From: Sporomusa silvacetica DSM 10669
GTDB lineage: Bacteria; Bacillota; Negativicutes; Sporomusales; Sporomusaceae
Assembly (NCBI RefSeq): GCF_002257705.1
Contig: NZ_LSLK01000032.1
Span: 25,040-89,039, forward strand
Reading direction: 5' to 3'
DNA: 64,000 nucleotides
The position numbers and the translations under genes are program-made. Under the pieces are notes generated by a model, which saw nothing but the letters and a program-made list of their open reading frames with translations, searched no databases and had not been told where the DNA came from. Shown here piece after piece: positions 34,559-43,548 of this stretch. How positions within the stretch are numbered: the first letter of the stretch is position 1; the number at the start of each line of letters is the position of its first letter.

Positions 34559-35314
34559 CTAGCTATTTTTTTTTGCAAGAATGATCATGCGCGGAGTTTC
34601 GGAGCTATATAGTCGTCCATCAAAGCCACCATAAGTAGCTATAATAGAAAGACCGCTGTTACTAAATATATTAGCCATTTCGGGGAGTGAATAGGCTCTT
34701 AAAACAAATTCATACTGAGTTTTAATGCCAGTAACCTGATTAATTAACTGCCGTTTCATGGTAGCAATACCGTTTTCGAGCTCCACTTTATAGGAAAGTA
34801 CGCATTCGCCGCTAGGATGCCTCCAGTAGCGATTTAAGTTGTTGCGAACCATCCAATCTCGATTTAATAAATCAATGAGAAATAGACCATTTGGCTGCAA
34901 GGCTTTAGCAACTAGTTTTATTATATTAGCGTTTTCATCATCCGTAAAATAACCAAATGCAGCAAACATATTAATCACTGCAGCAAAGTTTTCACTATAA
35001 TCAAGTTCCCGCATATCTTTTTTTGTAAATGTTATACTGACATTTGCTTCCTGAGACTTTTGAATAGCGATATCTAAAAAATCTTGGGTCCCATCTACGC
35101 CTGTTATATTAAAGCCCTGTTTAGCAAGTTCTATCGCATGTCGACCATAACCACAATACAAATCCAAGATAGATTCGCCGGGTTTGAGTTTTAGAACCTG
35201 GGTAATAAATCGGACCTCCTGATCTGTACCAGCCAAGGAGTACGTTTTGTAATCACCTATTGTTTCATGAGTCACGTTTGACACCACCAATACATACTTT
35301 TCATGCAATACCAA
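34559..35314 (-). CDS. Class I SAM-dependent methyltransferase
   Basis: An up to 251-residue Rossmann methyltransferase. SAM motifs are ILDLYCGYGRHAIELAKQGFNITGVDGTQDFLDIA and the later AAVINMFAAFGYFTDDENANII. The middle LIDLLNRDWMVRNNLN is common in a family of small-molecule methyltransferases of unknown substrate. The start is uncertain: the longest frame begins at a TTG without a good RBS, and GTG codons 11 and 15 codons later are alternatives. It is monocistronic, with a clear terminator. Confidence 0.82.
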   Translation of the reverse strand: MVLHEKYVLVVSNVTHETIGDYKTYSLAGTDQEVRFITQVLKLKPGESILDLYCGYGRHAIELAKQGFNITGVDGTQDFLDIAIQKSQEANVSITFTKKDMRELDYSENFAAVINMFAAFGYFTDDENANIIKLVAKALQPNGLFLIDLLNRDWMVRNNLNRYWRHPSGECVLSYKVELENGIATMKRQLINQVTGIKTQYEFVLRAYSLPEMANIFSNSGLSIIATYGGFDGRLYSSETPRMIILAKKNS

Positions 35315-35477
35315 TGCTGACTGTTAACGCTCCGCCGGGTTGAGTATGAGCATTTGAAATGGATATTCAGCAGTAGCCTTCCTTATTCGTTCCGCAATTA
35401 TGTGCGCCTGCGGTATTGTATAGTATTTGTAAAAATTCGATATTTGTAGTAAAAATCCTTCCCGCCTCTTTGATTAA

Positions 35478-35527
35478 ATAAAAATCACCCCCCATATCGT
35501 ATCATCAAACACGACATGGGGGGTGAT
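35478..35527 (-). terminator. Terminator of the pduL gene
   Basis: ATCACCCCCCAT (35484-35495) pairs with ATGGGGGGTGAT (35516-35527). On the minus strand it is followed by TTTTTATTT. It lies 11 nt past the pduL stop. The gap between it and the methyltransferase (35315-35478) holds no gene I can support. Confidence 0.93.
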
Positions 35528-35538
35528 TCCAATTTTCT

Positions 35539-36111
35539 CTATTTTAGAAGTTCTACGGTATCAGCATTGCCAATCTTAGCAGCATTAGCTTCATCAGTGT
35601 CAAGGTGGCAATCAAGTTTATAACTATCGCTCACTCTGATTAAAACCTGGTCAAATATGAGACCACGTTCGCCGCCAAAGGCAATTTTTACAATATCTTT
35701 ATCTTTTAAGCCTAATTCAGCAGCATCGGCAATGGTCATATGAATATGGCGGCAGGCGGCAATAACACCTTCTTCTATTGTTACCTGACCTTTAGGACCA
35801 ATTATAGTAAGTCCTGGTGAACCTTTTAAGTTGCCAGAATCACGAACAGGAGGCTTAATACCGAGTTTTAAAGCATCAGTGAGGGAAATCTCGACTTGCG
35901 TTTGTGGGCGCTCAGGCCCAAGAATACGAACTTTTTTGAAAGAACCCTTTTCGGTAATCAAATCGACCTGTTCTTCACAAGCAAATTGACCAGGCTGTGA
36001 CAGAGGTTTTTTTACGGTAAGCTGATATCCCTCACCGTATAGGATATCAAGATGTTCACGGGTTACATGTACATGGCGAGCTGAAACACCTACGGGAATT
36101 GCTTTAGACAT
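35539..36111 (-). CDS. pduL: PduL-type phosphate acyltransferase
   Basis: A 190-residue phosphotransacylase of the PduL family that interconverts acyl-CoA and acyl phosphate. It has the two domain-closing motifs with zinc-binding His residues: VGVSARHVHVTREHLD and CRHIHMTIADAAELGL; also RILGPERPQTQVEIS and IGNADTVELL at the end. No N-terminal encapsulation peptide and no microcompartment genes are nearby, so it probably serves as a housekeeping acetate/propionate-forming enzyme. ATG at 36111 has AAAGGAG 11 nt upstream; an earlier GTG is less likely. Confidence 0.93.
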   Translation of the reverse strand: MSKAIPVGVSARHVHVTREHLDILYGEGYQLTVKKPLSQPGQFACEEQVDLITEKGSFKKVRILGPERPQTQVEISLTDALKLGIKPPVRDSGNLKGSPGLTIIGPKGQVTIEEGVIAACRHIHMTIADAAELGLKDKDIVKIAFGGERGLIFDQVLIRVSDSYKLDCHLDTDEANAAKIGNADTVELLK

Positions 36112-36149
36112 AGAAAAATGCACTCCTTTTGATTAATATATTCTTCCTG

Positions 36150-36497
36150 CTATTCGATGACTTCGGAAAAATAAACTACAGTAACAAGATCACTGCAGGT
36201 TAAGGTCTTATCATAAATAGATTGCAAAAAGACCATCAAATCATCGATGCTGGTAAGATCCGAATTTTCACCTTGTAAATCATCTATGGTTAATTGTGAT
36301 ATCGGCTTAACTAAAACACGGTCAATAGCCGCTGTAAATATTCTTTTCTTTTGGGAAAAGCGTTTGCCAACAGTTACCCATACAATATCGCCTTCTGTGT
36401 ATTTATTCGTCTTGTCACCAAGCCGTATAGTGCAAATTTTACGGCGACGAACCAATTGACTGTGATAATTAGATGAATAAAAATTCAATGCTTTCAT
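36150..36497 (-). CDS. ASCH/PUA-like domain protein (hypothetical)
   Basis: A 115-residue protein. The pattern RRRKICTIRLGDKTNKYTEGD followed by VWVTVG and a later VLVKPISQLTIDDLQGE resembles the ASCH fold (PUA-like beta barrel), whose members bind RNA or act on nucleosides. The assignment is by pattern only. It lies between the aminotransferase (19 nt) and pduL on the same strand and is probably part of that operon. Confidence 0.6.
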   Translation of the reverse strand: MKALNFYSSNYHSQLVRRRKICTIRLGDKTNKYTEGDIVWVTVGKRFSQKKRIFTAAIDRVLVKPISQLTIDDLQGENSDLTSIDDLMVFLQSIYDKTLTCSDLVTVVYFSEVIE

Positions 36498-36516
36498 CCC
36501 AAAATTCTCCTATTCG

Positions 36517-37680
36517 CTATAAAGTAAGCCATTTTTTTATTCGAGTTACGGCTTCTGTTAGTCGATTCTCAGACTGCACCAGTGCTATACGTACATAACC
36601 TTCACCGCAATTACCAAAAGCACTGCCTGGGATAACAGCAACTCCGGTATGTTGTAACAGTGAGACGGTAAAATCAAAGGATGATTGTCTAGTAGGTACA
36701 GGAGCCCAAACGTACATTGATGCTTTGGGACGTTCTACCTTCCAGCCAAGTTCATTGAAACCATCAACAATAATATCGCGGCGTTTTTGATAGATAGCAG
36801 CTGTTTCGCTAACGCAATCCTGGGGACCAGTAAGCGCTGCTATGGCAGCCTGCTGGATTGGATAGAAAATCCCGTAGTCAAAATTAGATTTCAGACGACC
36901 TAGGATTGAAATTACGTTTGCGTTACCGACAACATAACCGATCCTGCAACCTGCCATATTATAGGTTTTTGACAGCGAATTAAATTCTATACCGATATCT
37001 TTTGCACCAGGAATTGCTAGGAAACTATCCGGTTGATAGCCGTCAAATACCAAGTCACTATAAGCGAAATCGTAGCATACCAGAATGTTATGACGCTTGG
37101 CAAAAGCAACAACTTCTTCCAAAAAGCTACGCGGTGCTGTAGCAGCCAACGGATTATTGGGATAATTCAAAATCATAATTTTTGCTCGTTTTAGTACATT
37201 CTCTTCTATCGCCGTTAAATCAGGCAGATAGTTATTGGCAGCAGTAAGCGGCATACGGTAGATTTCAGCACCAGCAACAAGCGGGCCAGCGCTAAATATA
37301 GGATAGCCCGGATCAGGTACAAGCACGATATCACCAGGATTAACAAGACACAGGGCGATATGTGCTAAGCCCTCCTGCGAGCCAATAAGCGAGTGAATTT
37401 CGGTTTCCGGATCTAGTTCAACGCCAAATTTACTATACCACTTAGAGATAGCGTCTAACAGCTCGGGATCTCCTTTTGATAAGGTATAGCCATAATTAAA
37501 ACAGCAATCGGTAGAAATTTTTAATGCTTCCACAATATGCGGCGCAGGTGCCATATCAGGACTACCGATACTTAAAGTAATAACATCTTTGCCAGCAGCA
37601 ACTTCGGCTTTACGCAAATCATCCACTTGCGTAAAAACAGCAGAAGTTAGTGCTTGCATACGTTTAGCTTGCTCAAACAT
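36517..37680 (-). CDS. Class I/II PLP-dependent aminotransferase
   Basis: A 387-residue fold-type I aminotransferase. PLP contacts visible are GSQEGLAHIALC, the NYPNNPLAATA motif, YDFAYSDLVFDG and the Schiff-base lysine in FNSLSKTYNMAGCRIG (about residue 233). The sequence resembles the DapL/YugH-like group that acts on alpha-amino acids. It could serve in amino-acid metabolism linked to the adjacent SAM-recycling genes, but it is not clearly an MtnE. ATG at 37680 has GGAGG 5-6 nt upstream. A 115-nt gap separates it from mtaD. Confidence 0.85.
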   Translation of the reverse strand: MFEQAKRMQALTSAVFTQVDDLRKAEVAAGKDVITLSIGSPDMAPAPHIVEALKISTDCCFNYGYTLSKGDPELLDAISKWYSKFGVELDPETEIHSLIGSQEGLAHIALCLVNPGDIVLVPDPGYPIFSAGPLVAGAEIYRMPLTAANNYLPDLTAIEENVLKRAKIMILNYPNNPLAATAPRSFLEEVVAFAKRHNILVCYDFAYSDLVFDGYQPDSFLAIPGAKDIGIEFNSLSKTYNMAGCRIGYVVGNANVISILGRLKSNFDYGIFYPIQQAAIAALTGPQDCVSETAAIYQKRRDIIVDGFNELGWKVERPKASMYVWAPVPTRQSSFDFTVSLLQHTGVAVIPGSAFGNCGEGYVRIALVQSENRLTEAVTRIKKWLTL

Positions 37681-37795
37681 GGTTGCCTCCATTTTTAGCC
37701 TCAGATAATAGGCTTAGTCACTATGATTACCTATATTTATTAATTCAATATTGGCAGGACAAATCCTGTTGAGTAGCCAAAAAAAGTTTATGATT

Positions 37796-39085
37796 TCACT
37801 TAGTTTTTGATTTGTTGATTAAGCTCATACCACGGCGGCCAACCTCGGACAGCAAACGTTCCTGGTCAATAGTGGTAAGCTGATGATTATCCAATAGGAT
37901 CTTACCATCAACAATTACTGTGTGAACATCGCGGGCACTGGCGGCATAAGTCAAGAGCGATAACCGATCATGGCGCGGATACCAATGCGGTTCCTGCATA
38001 GCAAAAACAGTTATATCTGCTTTGTAAGCACTTTGGATTTTGCCAGTTATATTGCCCAATCCTAGTGCCTCAGCCCCCTGGGCAGTTGCTAGGTCTACGG
38101 CTGTTTGGGCGGGAATCGCCAATGGGTCTAACCGATGAACTTTATGGAGCATTGCTGCTAAACGCAATTCTTCCAGCATATCGAGATTGTTATTGCTGGC
38201 TGCACCATCAGTCCCTAAGCCAACACAAATTCCTGCTTGGAGCATATCCGGAACCGGCGCCACCCCACTGGCTAACTTCATATTACTGCCTGGGTTATGG
38301 GCCACTCTTACCTTATTATCCTTCATGATAGCAATATCTTCCGGCGATACATGCACACAGTGGGCAGCCAATACACCATAATCAAAAACACCTAACTCCT
38401 GCATTAGCGCAATCGGCGATTTACCGTATTGCTTTTGACAATCAGCCACTTCACTAGCCGTTTCTGATAAATGAATATGAATTTGCGCTCCCATCTTGGC
38501 AGCCAACGCTGTTACTTTTTTTAAATACTCTGGCGGACAGGTGTATGGTGCATGTGGCCCCAGCATAACGGTGATTCGACCGTCAGCCCCCTGATGCCAT
38601 TCTTTATAGAAGTTTTCACTTTCAGTCAGCGCTTGATTAGCTGTTGGGGCCACGCCAGCCATTCCTCTTGCTAATACTGCACGAATACCGCTTTCGGCTA
38701 CTGCCCTAGCAACGTCAGGCATAAAAAAGTACATATCTGCAAAGCAAGTAGTACCAGATTTAATCATTTCAGCAATGGCTAACTGCGTTCCCCAATAGAC
38801 ATCGTCTGCTGTTAGGTTCTCTTCAGCTGGCCAAATCTTTGTTTGCAGCCAATCCATGAGCATCATATCGTCAGCATAGCTTCTAAAGAGTGTCATGGCT
38901 GCATGAGTATGGGTATTAACAAAACCAGGGACGATTAATTTATTTTGGCAATTGATTATCCTGTCAGCTTGCTCTGTAACAGTTCCAATTTGAGTAATAA
39001 GCGAGCCGTTGATGGCAATATCTAATTGGCGTACTTGCCCATCAGGGCAAAGAACGTCACCGTCTTTAAGCAGCATATTTATCAT
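37796..39085 (-). CDS. mtaD: 5-methylthioadenosine/S-adenosylhomocysteine deaminase
   Basis: A 429-residue amidohydrolase of the MtaD/TrzN type. Metal and catalytic motifs are VNTHTHAAMTLFRSY (HxH), HIHLSETASE, AAHCVHVSPED and GTDGAASNNNLDMLEE. It deaminates S-adenosylhomocysteine and methylthioadenosine to the inosyl forms. It is encoded 27 nt after ahcY, so the operon has both hydrolytic and deaminating routes for S-adenosylhomocysteine. Confidence 0.92.
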   Translation of the reverse strand: MINMLLKDGDVLCPDGQVRQLDIAINGSLITQIGTVTEQADRIINCQNKLIVPGFVNTHTHAAMTLFRSYADDMMLMDWLQTKIWPAEENLTADDVYWGTQLAIAEMIKSGTTCFADMYFFMPDVARAVAESGIRAVLARGMAGVAPTANQALTESENFYKEWHQGADGRITVMLGPHAPYTCPPEYLKKVTALAAKMGAQIHIHLSETASEVADCQKQYGKSPIALMQELGVFDYGVLAAHCVHVSPEDIAIMKDNKVRVAHNPGSNMKLASGVAPVPDMLQAGICVGLGTDGAASNNNLDMLEELRLAAMLHKVHRLDPLAIPAQTAVDLATAQGAEALGLGNITGKIQSAYKADITVFAMQEPHWYPRHDRLSLLTYAASARDVHTVIVDGKILLDNHQLTTIDQERLLSEVGRRGMSLINKSKTK

Positions 39086-39112
39086 TTTGTATGCCCCCTT
39101 CGCATTTCAGAA

Positions 39113-40354
39113 CTAGGCTTTATGCAGATATTCTTCCTGTTCAGAGCTAAGGCTGTCAATGCTAAAGCCCATAGCTTTCAATTTAAGTGCAGCAACGCGG
39201 TTATCCATTTCTGTTGTCACCGTGTATACCTTATTATCCAATTTTGCGTGATTTTCGGCAATATGGAGAACAGCTAATGTCTGCATAGCAAATGACAAAT
39301 CCATAATTTCTGTTGGATGGCCATCGCCAGCAGCCAGATTAACTAGACGACCTTCAGCCAGAAGATATAGTTTACGTCCATCAGTCATAGCGAATTCTTC
39401 AATATTTTTACGTACTGTTTTACGGGTCTGAGCTAAAGCAGTTAAGTGCTCTTTGTTAATTTCAACATCAAAGTGACCAGCATTTGCCATGATCGCACCT
39501 GCTTTCATGACTTCCATATGTTCACGACGGATAACATCCTTGCAGCCTGTTAGTGTAACGAAGATATCACCCTGTGAGGCGGCTTCCTGCATGGGCAGCA
39601 CTCTAAAACCGTCAAATACAGCCTCAATCGCTTTAATAGGATTAATTTCAGTAATAATAACATTGGCCCCCAGACCCTTGGCCCGCATAGCCACACCTTT
39701 ACCACACCAGCCATAGCCGGCGACAACCACTGTCTTGCCAGTTATCGTAAGGTTTGTTGTCCGCATGATACCATCCCAAGTGGACTGACCGGTACCATAG
39801 CGGTTATCAAATAAGTATTTGCAATAGGCGTCGTTTACCGCAATCATCGGGAATTTCAGACGGCCAGCTTCAGCTAATGCCCGCAAACGCAGGACACCAG
39901 TTGTTGTTTCCTCAGATCCCCCGAGAATATTTTTCAGCATATCACTGCGTTCACCATGGAGTAATGACACCAAATCACCGCCATCGTCAACAATGATATC
40001 CGGTTTGGTATCAAGGGCCTTATGTAAAAACTTTTCATATTCTTCGGCGGTAGTATTGTACCAAGCAAAAACCTTGACACCTTGCGATGCCAGAGCAGCT
40101 GCTACATCATCTTGCGTAGAAAGCGGGTTACTGCCCGTTACGGTCACATTAGCCCCCGCATTTTTAAGTACTAGTGCCAAATAGGCTGTTTTAGCCTCCA
40201 GGTGCATGGTAATTACTAGATTTTTGCCAGCAAGTGGCTTTGTCTGAGATAGTTCAGCATTTAAGACATTGAGAACAGGCATGAATTCTTTAACCCAATT
40301 AATTTTATCCATGCCTTGCGGCGCTAAGTTACTATCGCGAATCATTGATTCCAT
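39113..40354 (-). CDS. ahcY: Adenosylhomocysteinase
   Basis: A 413-residue SAH hydrolase that splits S-adenosylhomocysteine to adenosine and homocysteine with tightly bound NAD. Family features: SNPLSTQDDVAAAL-like GSNPLSTQDD, RYGTGQSTWDGIMR, and the NAD loop VVAGYGWCGKGVAMRAKGLG, whose GYGWCGKG form is typical of the Thermotoga/archaeal subgroup. ANAGHFDVEI is near the C-terminus. It sits between mtnA and mtaD. Confidence 0.95.
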   Translation of the reverse strand: MESMIRDSNLAPQGMDKINWVKEFMPVLNVLNAELSQTKPLAGKNLVITMHLEAKTAYLALVLKNAGANVTVTGSNPLSTQDDVAAALASQGVKVFAWYNTTAEEYEKFLHKALDTKPDIIVDDGGDLVSLLHGERSDMLKNILGGSEETTTGVLRLRALAEAGRLKFPMIAVNDAYCKYLFDNRYGTGQSTWDGIMRTTNLTITGKTVVVAGYGWCGKGVAMRAKGLGANVIITEINPIKAIEAVFDGFRVLPMQEAASQGDIFVTLTGCKDVIRREHMEVMKAGAIMANAGHFDVEINKEHLTALAQTRKTVRKNIEEFAMTDGRKLYLLAEGRLVNLAAGDGHPTEIMDLSFAMQTLAVLHIAENHAKLDNKVYTVTTEMDNRVAALKLKAMGFSIDSLSSEQEEYLHKA

Positions 40355-40371
40355 AATGAAATCTCCTTCCG

Positions 40372-41415
40372 TTACTTACATTGCTTAACTAATTGGCTGA
40401 TGGCTTGGCTATAGGGCGTACGTAGTATACCATATTCAGTAATAATGGCCGCTACTAGGTTATTGGGAGTTACATCAAAGGCTGGATTAAATACGTTTAC
40501 GCCCTGTGGTGCTACACAATTACCACCTAAAGAAGTAACCTCAGTTGCACACCGCTCTTCTATGGGAATGTCAGCACCAGAATTTATGGTGAAGTCAAAC
40601 GTAGATGACGGTGCAGCGACATAAAATGGAATACCGTGTTCTTTAGCCAGTACGGCTACACTGTAGGTACCAATCTTATTGGCAACATCACCATTTAGCG
40701 CAATACGGTCAGCCCCGACGATAACAGCCTGAACCATATTATTTTTCATGACCCAGCCAGCCATATTGTCGGTAATTAAAGTTACTGGAATGCCAGCTTG
40801 CATTAGTTCCCAAGCGGTGAGCCTGGCCCCCTGTAATAGTGGTCGGGTTTCATCGGCAAAAACCTGGGTAATATTGCCTTGTTCCCACGCTTTACAGACG
40901 ACCCCCAGGGCTGTGCCGATGGCTACTGTAGCCAGAGCTCCGGCGTTACAATGGGTTAGCACCGCGGTGGGCTTAGTGAATAGGCTTGCGCCGTGAACTG
41001 CCATTTTCTCATTTACCGCTCTGTCTTTTTCAGCAATTGCAATAGCTGCTTGCTCTAACGCAGTAATAGCTGCGTTAGTATCGGTATTTCCAGCCATTTG
41101 GTCAAGAACAGTCAGCATGCGGCCAATCGCCCAAAACAAGTTTACTGCTGTTGGTCTGGTTTGGCGGAGTACACTCGCAATTTGTGTTACTTTTTCCTTA
41201 AACTCAGGCATAGCAAGTTCCGTAAGCTCGCCGGCACCCAGCACCAAAGCGAACGCTGCTGCCGCTCCAATCGCCGGAGCACCACGCACTTCTAGCCGTC
41301 TTATGGCTTCTGCTACCCGCTGCCAGTCATGACACTCAATATATTCAAGCCTAGTCGGCAATAAGGTCTGATTTAATAGGGTAAGACAGTTATTTGACCA
41401 AACAATAGAACGCAC
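40372..41415 (-). CDS. mtnA: S-methyl-5-thioribose-1-phosphate isomerase
   Basis: A 347-residue isomerase of the eIF2B-related fold. Catalytic residues lie in THCNAGALATVAIGTALG (Cys, about 160) and VIVGADRIALNGDVANKIGT (Asp, about 240). EVRGAPAIGAAAAFAL is the family N-terminal block. It converts methylthioribose-1-phosphate, made by MtnP, to methylthioribulose-1-phosphate. mtnP lies 15 nt upstream. The downstream dehydratase and dioxygenase steps (mtnB, mtnD) are not in this cluster. Confidence 0.95.
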   Translation of the reverse strand: MRSIVWSNNCLTLLNQTLLPTRLEYIECHDWQRVAEAIRRLEVRGAPAIGAAAAFALVLGAGELTELAMPEFKEKVTQIASVLRQTRPTAVNLFWAIGRMLTVLDQMAGNTDTNAAITALEQAAIAIAEKDRAVNEKMAVHGASLFTKPTAVLTHCNAGALATVAIGTALGVVCKAWEQGNITQVFADETRPLLQGARLTAWELMQAGIPVTLITDNMAGWVMKNNMVQAVIVGADRIALNGDVANKIGTYSVAVLAKEHGIPFYVAAPSSTFDFTINSGADIPIEERCATEVTSLGGNCVAPQGVNVFNPAFDVTPNNLVAAIITEYGILRTPYSQAISQLVKQCK

Positions 41416-41430
41416 GGGTAAGTATCCCCC

Positions 41431-42222
41431 TTACAGTTTAAATCCGCCATATTCAGCTAACGCGTGCTTACAGGTACAATCACTTTCCGGTGCCAACCGT
41501 TCTATAGTAGCTAGAATTAGCTGTTTAATGTTTTCGGTATTAGCCTGCATAGTTTCCAGGACTTCATGATGGGTTAGTGGCTGCGGCGAAATACCGGCAG
41601 CAAAGTTGGTAACCATCGAAACGGTGGCATAACACATTTCAGCCTCTCTGGCTAAAACTACTTCCGGTACATTGGTCATGCCAACAACATCACCGCCAAA
41701 TTTAGCAAACATCTTAATTTCAGCCGGTGTCTCAAAGCGAGGGCCATCAGTACAGACGTATGTCCCCTGCTGATGAAAGGGAATAGAAAGCTTTTTGGCA
41801 GCATCAAACAATACATTACGGATTGACGGGCAATATGGTGTTGTTACGTCAACATGAACGACGCCCCGTTCCCCACCTTCATAAAAGGTTGTTGTCCGAT
41901 TTTTTACAAAATCAAGAAATTGGTCAATAACTACAAAATCGCCTGGTTTCATGTCCAGATTGAGTGAACCTACCGCAGTTGTCGCAATGATATTTTGTAC
42001 ACCTAGTTTTTTTATGGCCCAGATATTGGCCCGATAATTAATTAAGTGTGGCGGAATCGAATGATTACTGCCATGGCGTGGGATGAATGCAATCTCTTTA
42101 CCAGCATACTCACCGCTTTTAAAATTTACAATGCCATAAGGAGTAGGAACCCATTGTTCCCGAATATTATTCAAGATTTTGGGATCATATACACCAGTTC
42201 CACCAATGATGGCAATTTCCAT
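41431..42222 (-). CDS. mtnP: S-methyl-5'-thioadenosine phosphorylase
   Basis: A 263-residue purine nucleoside phosphorylase family protein. Motifs are AIIGGTGVYDP (phosphate loop), FIPRHGSNHSIPPHLINYRA, ATTAVGSLNLDMKPGDFVV and EMCYATVSMVTNFAAG. These match MTA phosphorylase, with the Ser/Thr-rich adenine site. It cleaves methylthioadenosine to adenine and methylthioribose-1-phosphate, the substrate of MtnA. It starts 15 nt after the HAD phosphatase gene. Confidence 0.94.
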   Translation of the reverse strand: MEIAIIGGTGVYDPKILNNIREQWVPTPYGIVNFKSGEYAGKEIAFIPRHGSNHSIPPHLINYRANIWAIKKLGVQNIIATTAVGSLNLDMKPGDFVVIDQFLDFVKNRTTTFYEGGERGVVHVDVTTPYCPSIRNVLFDAAKKLSIPFHQQGTYVCTDGPRFETPAEIKMFAKFGGDVVGMTNVPEVVLAREAEMCYATVSMVTNFAAGISPQPLTHHEVLETMQANTENIKQLILATIERLAPESDCTCKHALAEYGGFKL

Positions 42223-42237
42223 AGTTTATCACCCTGC

Positions 42238-42885
42238 CTATTTATTTTCTATATTACAGATGGTCAGCAAATCTTCAATGGTAGTAAGCACATAGTCTGG
42301 TTGCTTGGCAAGCAGCTGGTGCCAATCAATTTGCGTCCAACGGACAGCGGCAGTTTTAACCCCGGCTGCGCGTGCACTGGCCAGGTCAAAGGGGCTGTCT
42401 CCTACCATCAAGCATTCAGCTGGTGCAAGTTTGATTTGCGCCAGCGCCCGTAGCACCGGTTCAGGGTCTGGCTTATGTTTTTGGCATTCCTCATGGCCAA
42501 TAACGACAGAAAAGTATTTATCCATAGCAAATAGCTTCAATCCGCGGATAGCAGTACTTTTTGACTTTGACGTCACTATCGCCAGAAGTATGCCATTGTT
42601 ATAGAGTTTCTGCATAGTTTCTGGTACACTGGCAAAGCCGGTCGTCAGTTCATCATGGTAGGTAAGGTTGAATTCGCGATATGTCGTAATCAGTTCATCA
42701 ACTTTATCCGGCCCGTAATGCTCCATGGCATCTCTGAGGGGTTTACCAAAAAAAGCATATACTTCCTGTGGAGTAAGTGCTCGCCCATAATGCTGCATAA
42801 AGGTGTGCTGAAAAGAGCGGATAATTAAATTTGAAGTATCGATCAGTGTACCGTCCAGATCAAATAAAATGCCTTTAAATCTCAA
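42238..42885 (-). CDS. HAD-family hydrolase (PpaX/phosphoglycolate phosphatase-like)
   Basis: A 215-residue HAD phosphatase of subfamily IA. Motif I is FDLDGTLIDTSNLI, motif II VTSKSK, the motif III lysine lies in HKPDPEPVL and motif IV is MVGDSPFDLASARAAG. The cap is helical. Relatives include the pyrophosphatase PpaX and phosphoglycolate phosphatase; the true substrate is undetermined. It is the first gene of the mtnP-mtnA-ahcY-mtaD run. Confidence 0.85.
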   Translation of the reverse strand: MRFKGILFDLDGTLIDTSNLIIRSFQHTFMQHYGRALTPQEVYAFFGKPLRDAMEHYGPDKVDELITTYREFNLTYHDELTTGFASVPETMQKLYNNGILLAIVTSKSKSTAIRGLKLFAMDKYFSVVIGHEECQKHKPDPEPVLRALAQIKLAPAECLMVGDSPFDLASARAAGVKTAAVRWTQIDWHQLLAKQPDYVLTTIEDLLTICNIENK

Positions 42886-43057
42886 TGCTATCCTCCTAAA
42901 AAAAACAGCTTGTCCACCTTATAGTATTGTGGTATTATTTTTTAATTTATAAAGTGGACATAAAATTGTCCACTTCTCACTACATTATTCCATTCAAACT
43001 ATTTAAGTAATTATTCAAGATTAAAAAAAAAATCCCTGCCTACACAGTTGGCATAAA

Positions 43058-43474
43058 TTACAAATTTACGCCAATAAAGCCGCCTAATGCCCCGGCTAAA
43101 CTACCAGCAGCAATCTTATTGCCCAGCATAAGCCAGGATATTTGCTCCTGACCTAGTTCAATTCCTATACCTACTGAGAATAGTACATATACAATGCCAA
43201 CGGCACAGCCTACAAGTAAGCCCTTAGCAGCTGTTTGTTTTGTTGCATAAACACTGCCAACAAATATGCTAATCATAGTAACTGCTACCATTATGTATTC
43301 AAGATAGTTGTCGATAAATCCACTTTCAGATATCAGACTAATTATAGACAGGCATACAGCACAAATAAGTGAGATAACAATACTAACAGTTACTCCTTTG
43401 AAAATAGCCATAGAACTATTGATATTTCGTGGAACTTGGGGGTAGTTTTTTGTCCGTCTGGAAGCTTTGGCCAT
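43058..43474 (-). CDS. Small multi-pass membrane protein (TIGR04086-like)
   Basis: A 138-residue protein with a basic N-terminus and four predicted membrane segments. The last two contain AAKGLLVGCAVGIVYVLFSV and AAGSLAGALGGFIGV. This pattern fits the TIGR04086/YrzE group of small Firmicutes membrane proteins with unknown function. ATG at 43474 has CAGGAGG 7 nt upstream; the longer frame lacks an RBS. It stands alone between the ppaX-like gene and surE. The gap 42886-43057 has only a small GTGGACA...TGTCCAC hairpin. Confidence 0.65.
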   Translation of the reverse strand: MAKASRRTKNYPQVPRNINSSMAIFKGVTVSIVISLICAVCLSIISLISESGFIDNYLEYIMVAVTMISIFVGSVYATKQTAAKGLLVGCAVGIVYVLFSVGIGIELGQEQISWLMLGNKIAAGSLAGALGGFIGVNL

Positions 43475-43548
43475 AATACTCCCTCCTGCAAAATCTTTTA
43501 CTGTAAATTTATGCAAATAACGGCCAAATATACCGGACTTATGATAAG

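Noticed and set aside
35324..35464. Minus-strand open stretch ending IRKATAEYPFQMLILNPAER
   Set aside because: No start codon with an RBS and no recognised family. It may be a gene fragment but cannot be supported.
42886..43057. Riboswitch upstream of the mtnP-ahcY cluster (for example a SAM or SAH type)
   Set aside because: Only a short GTGGACA/TGTCCAC hairpin is seen; no conserved SAM or SAH riboswitch core was found.
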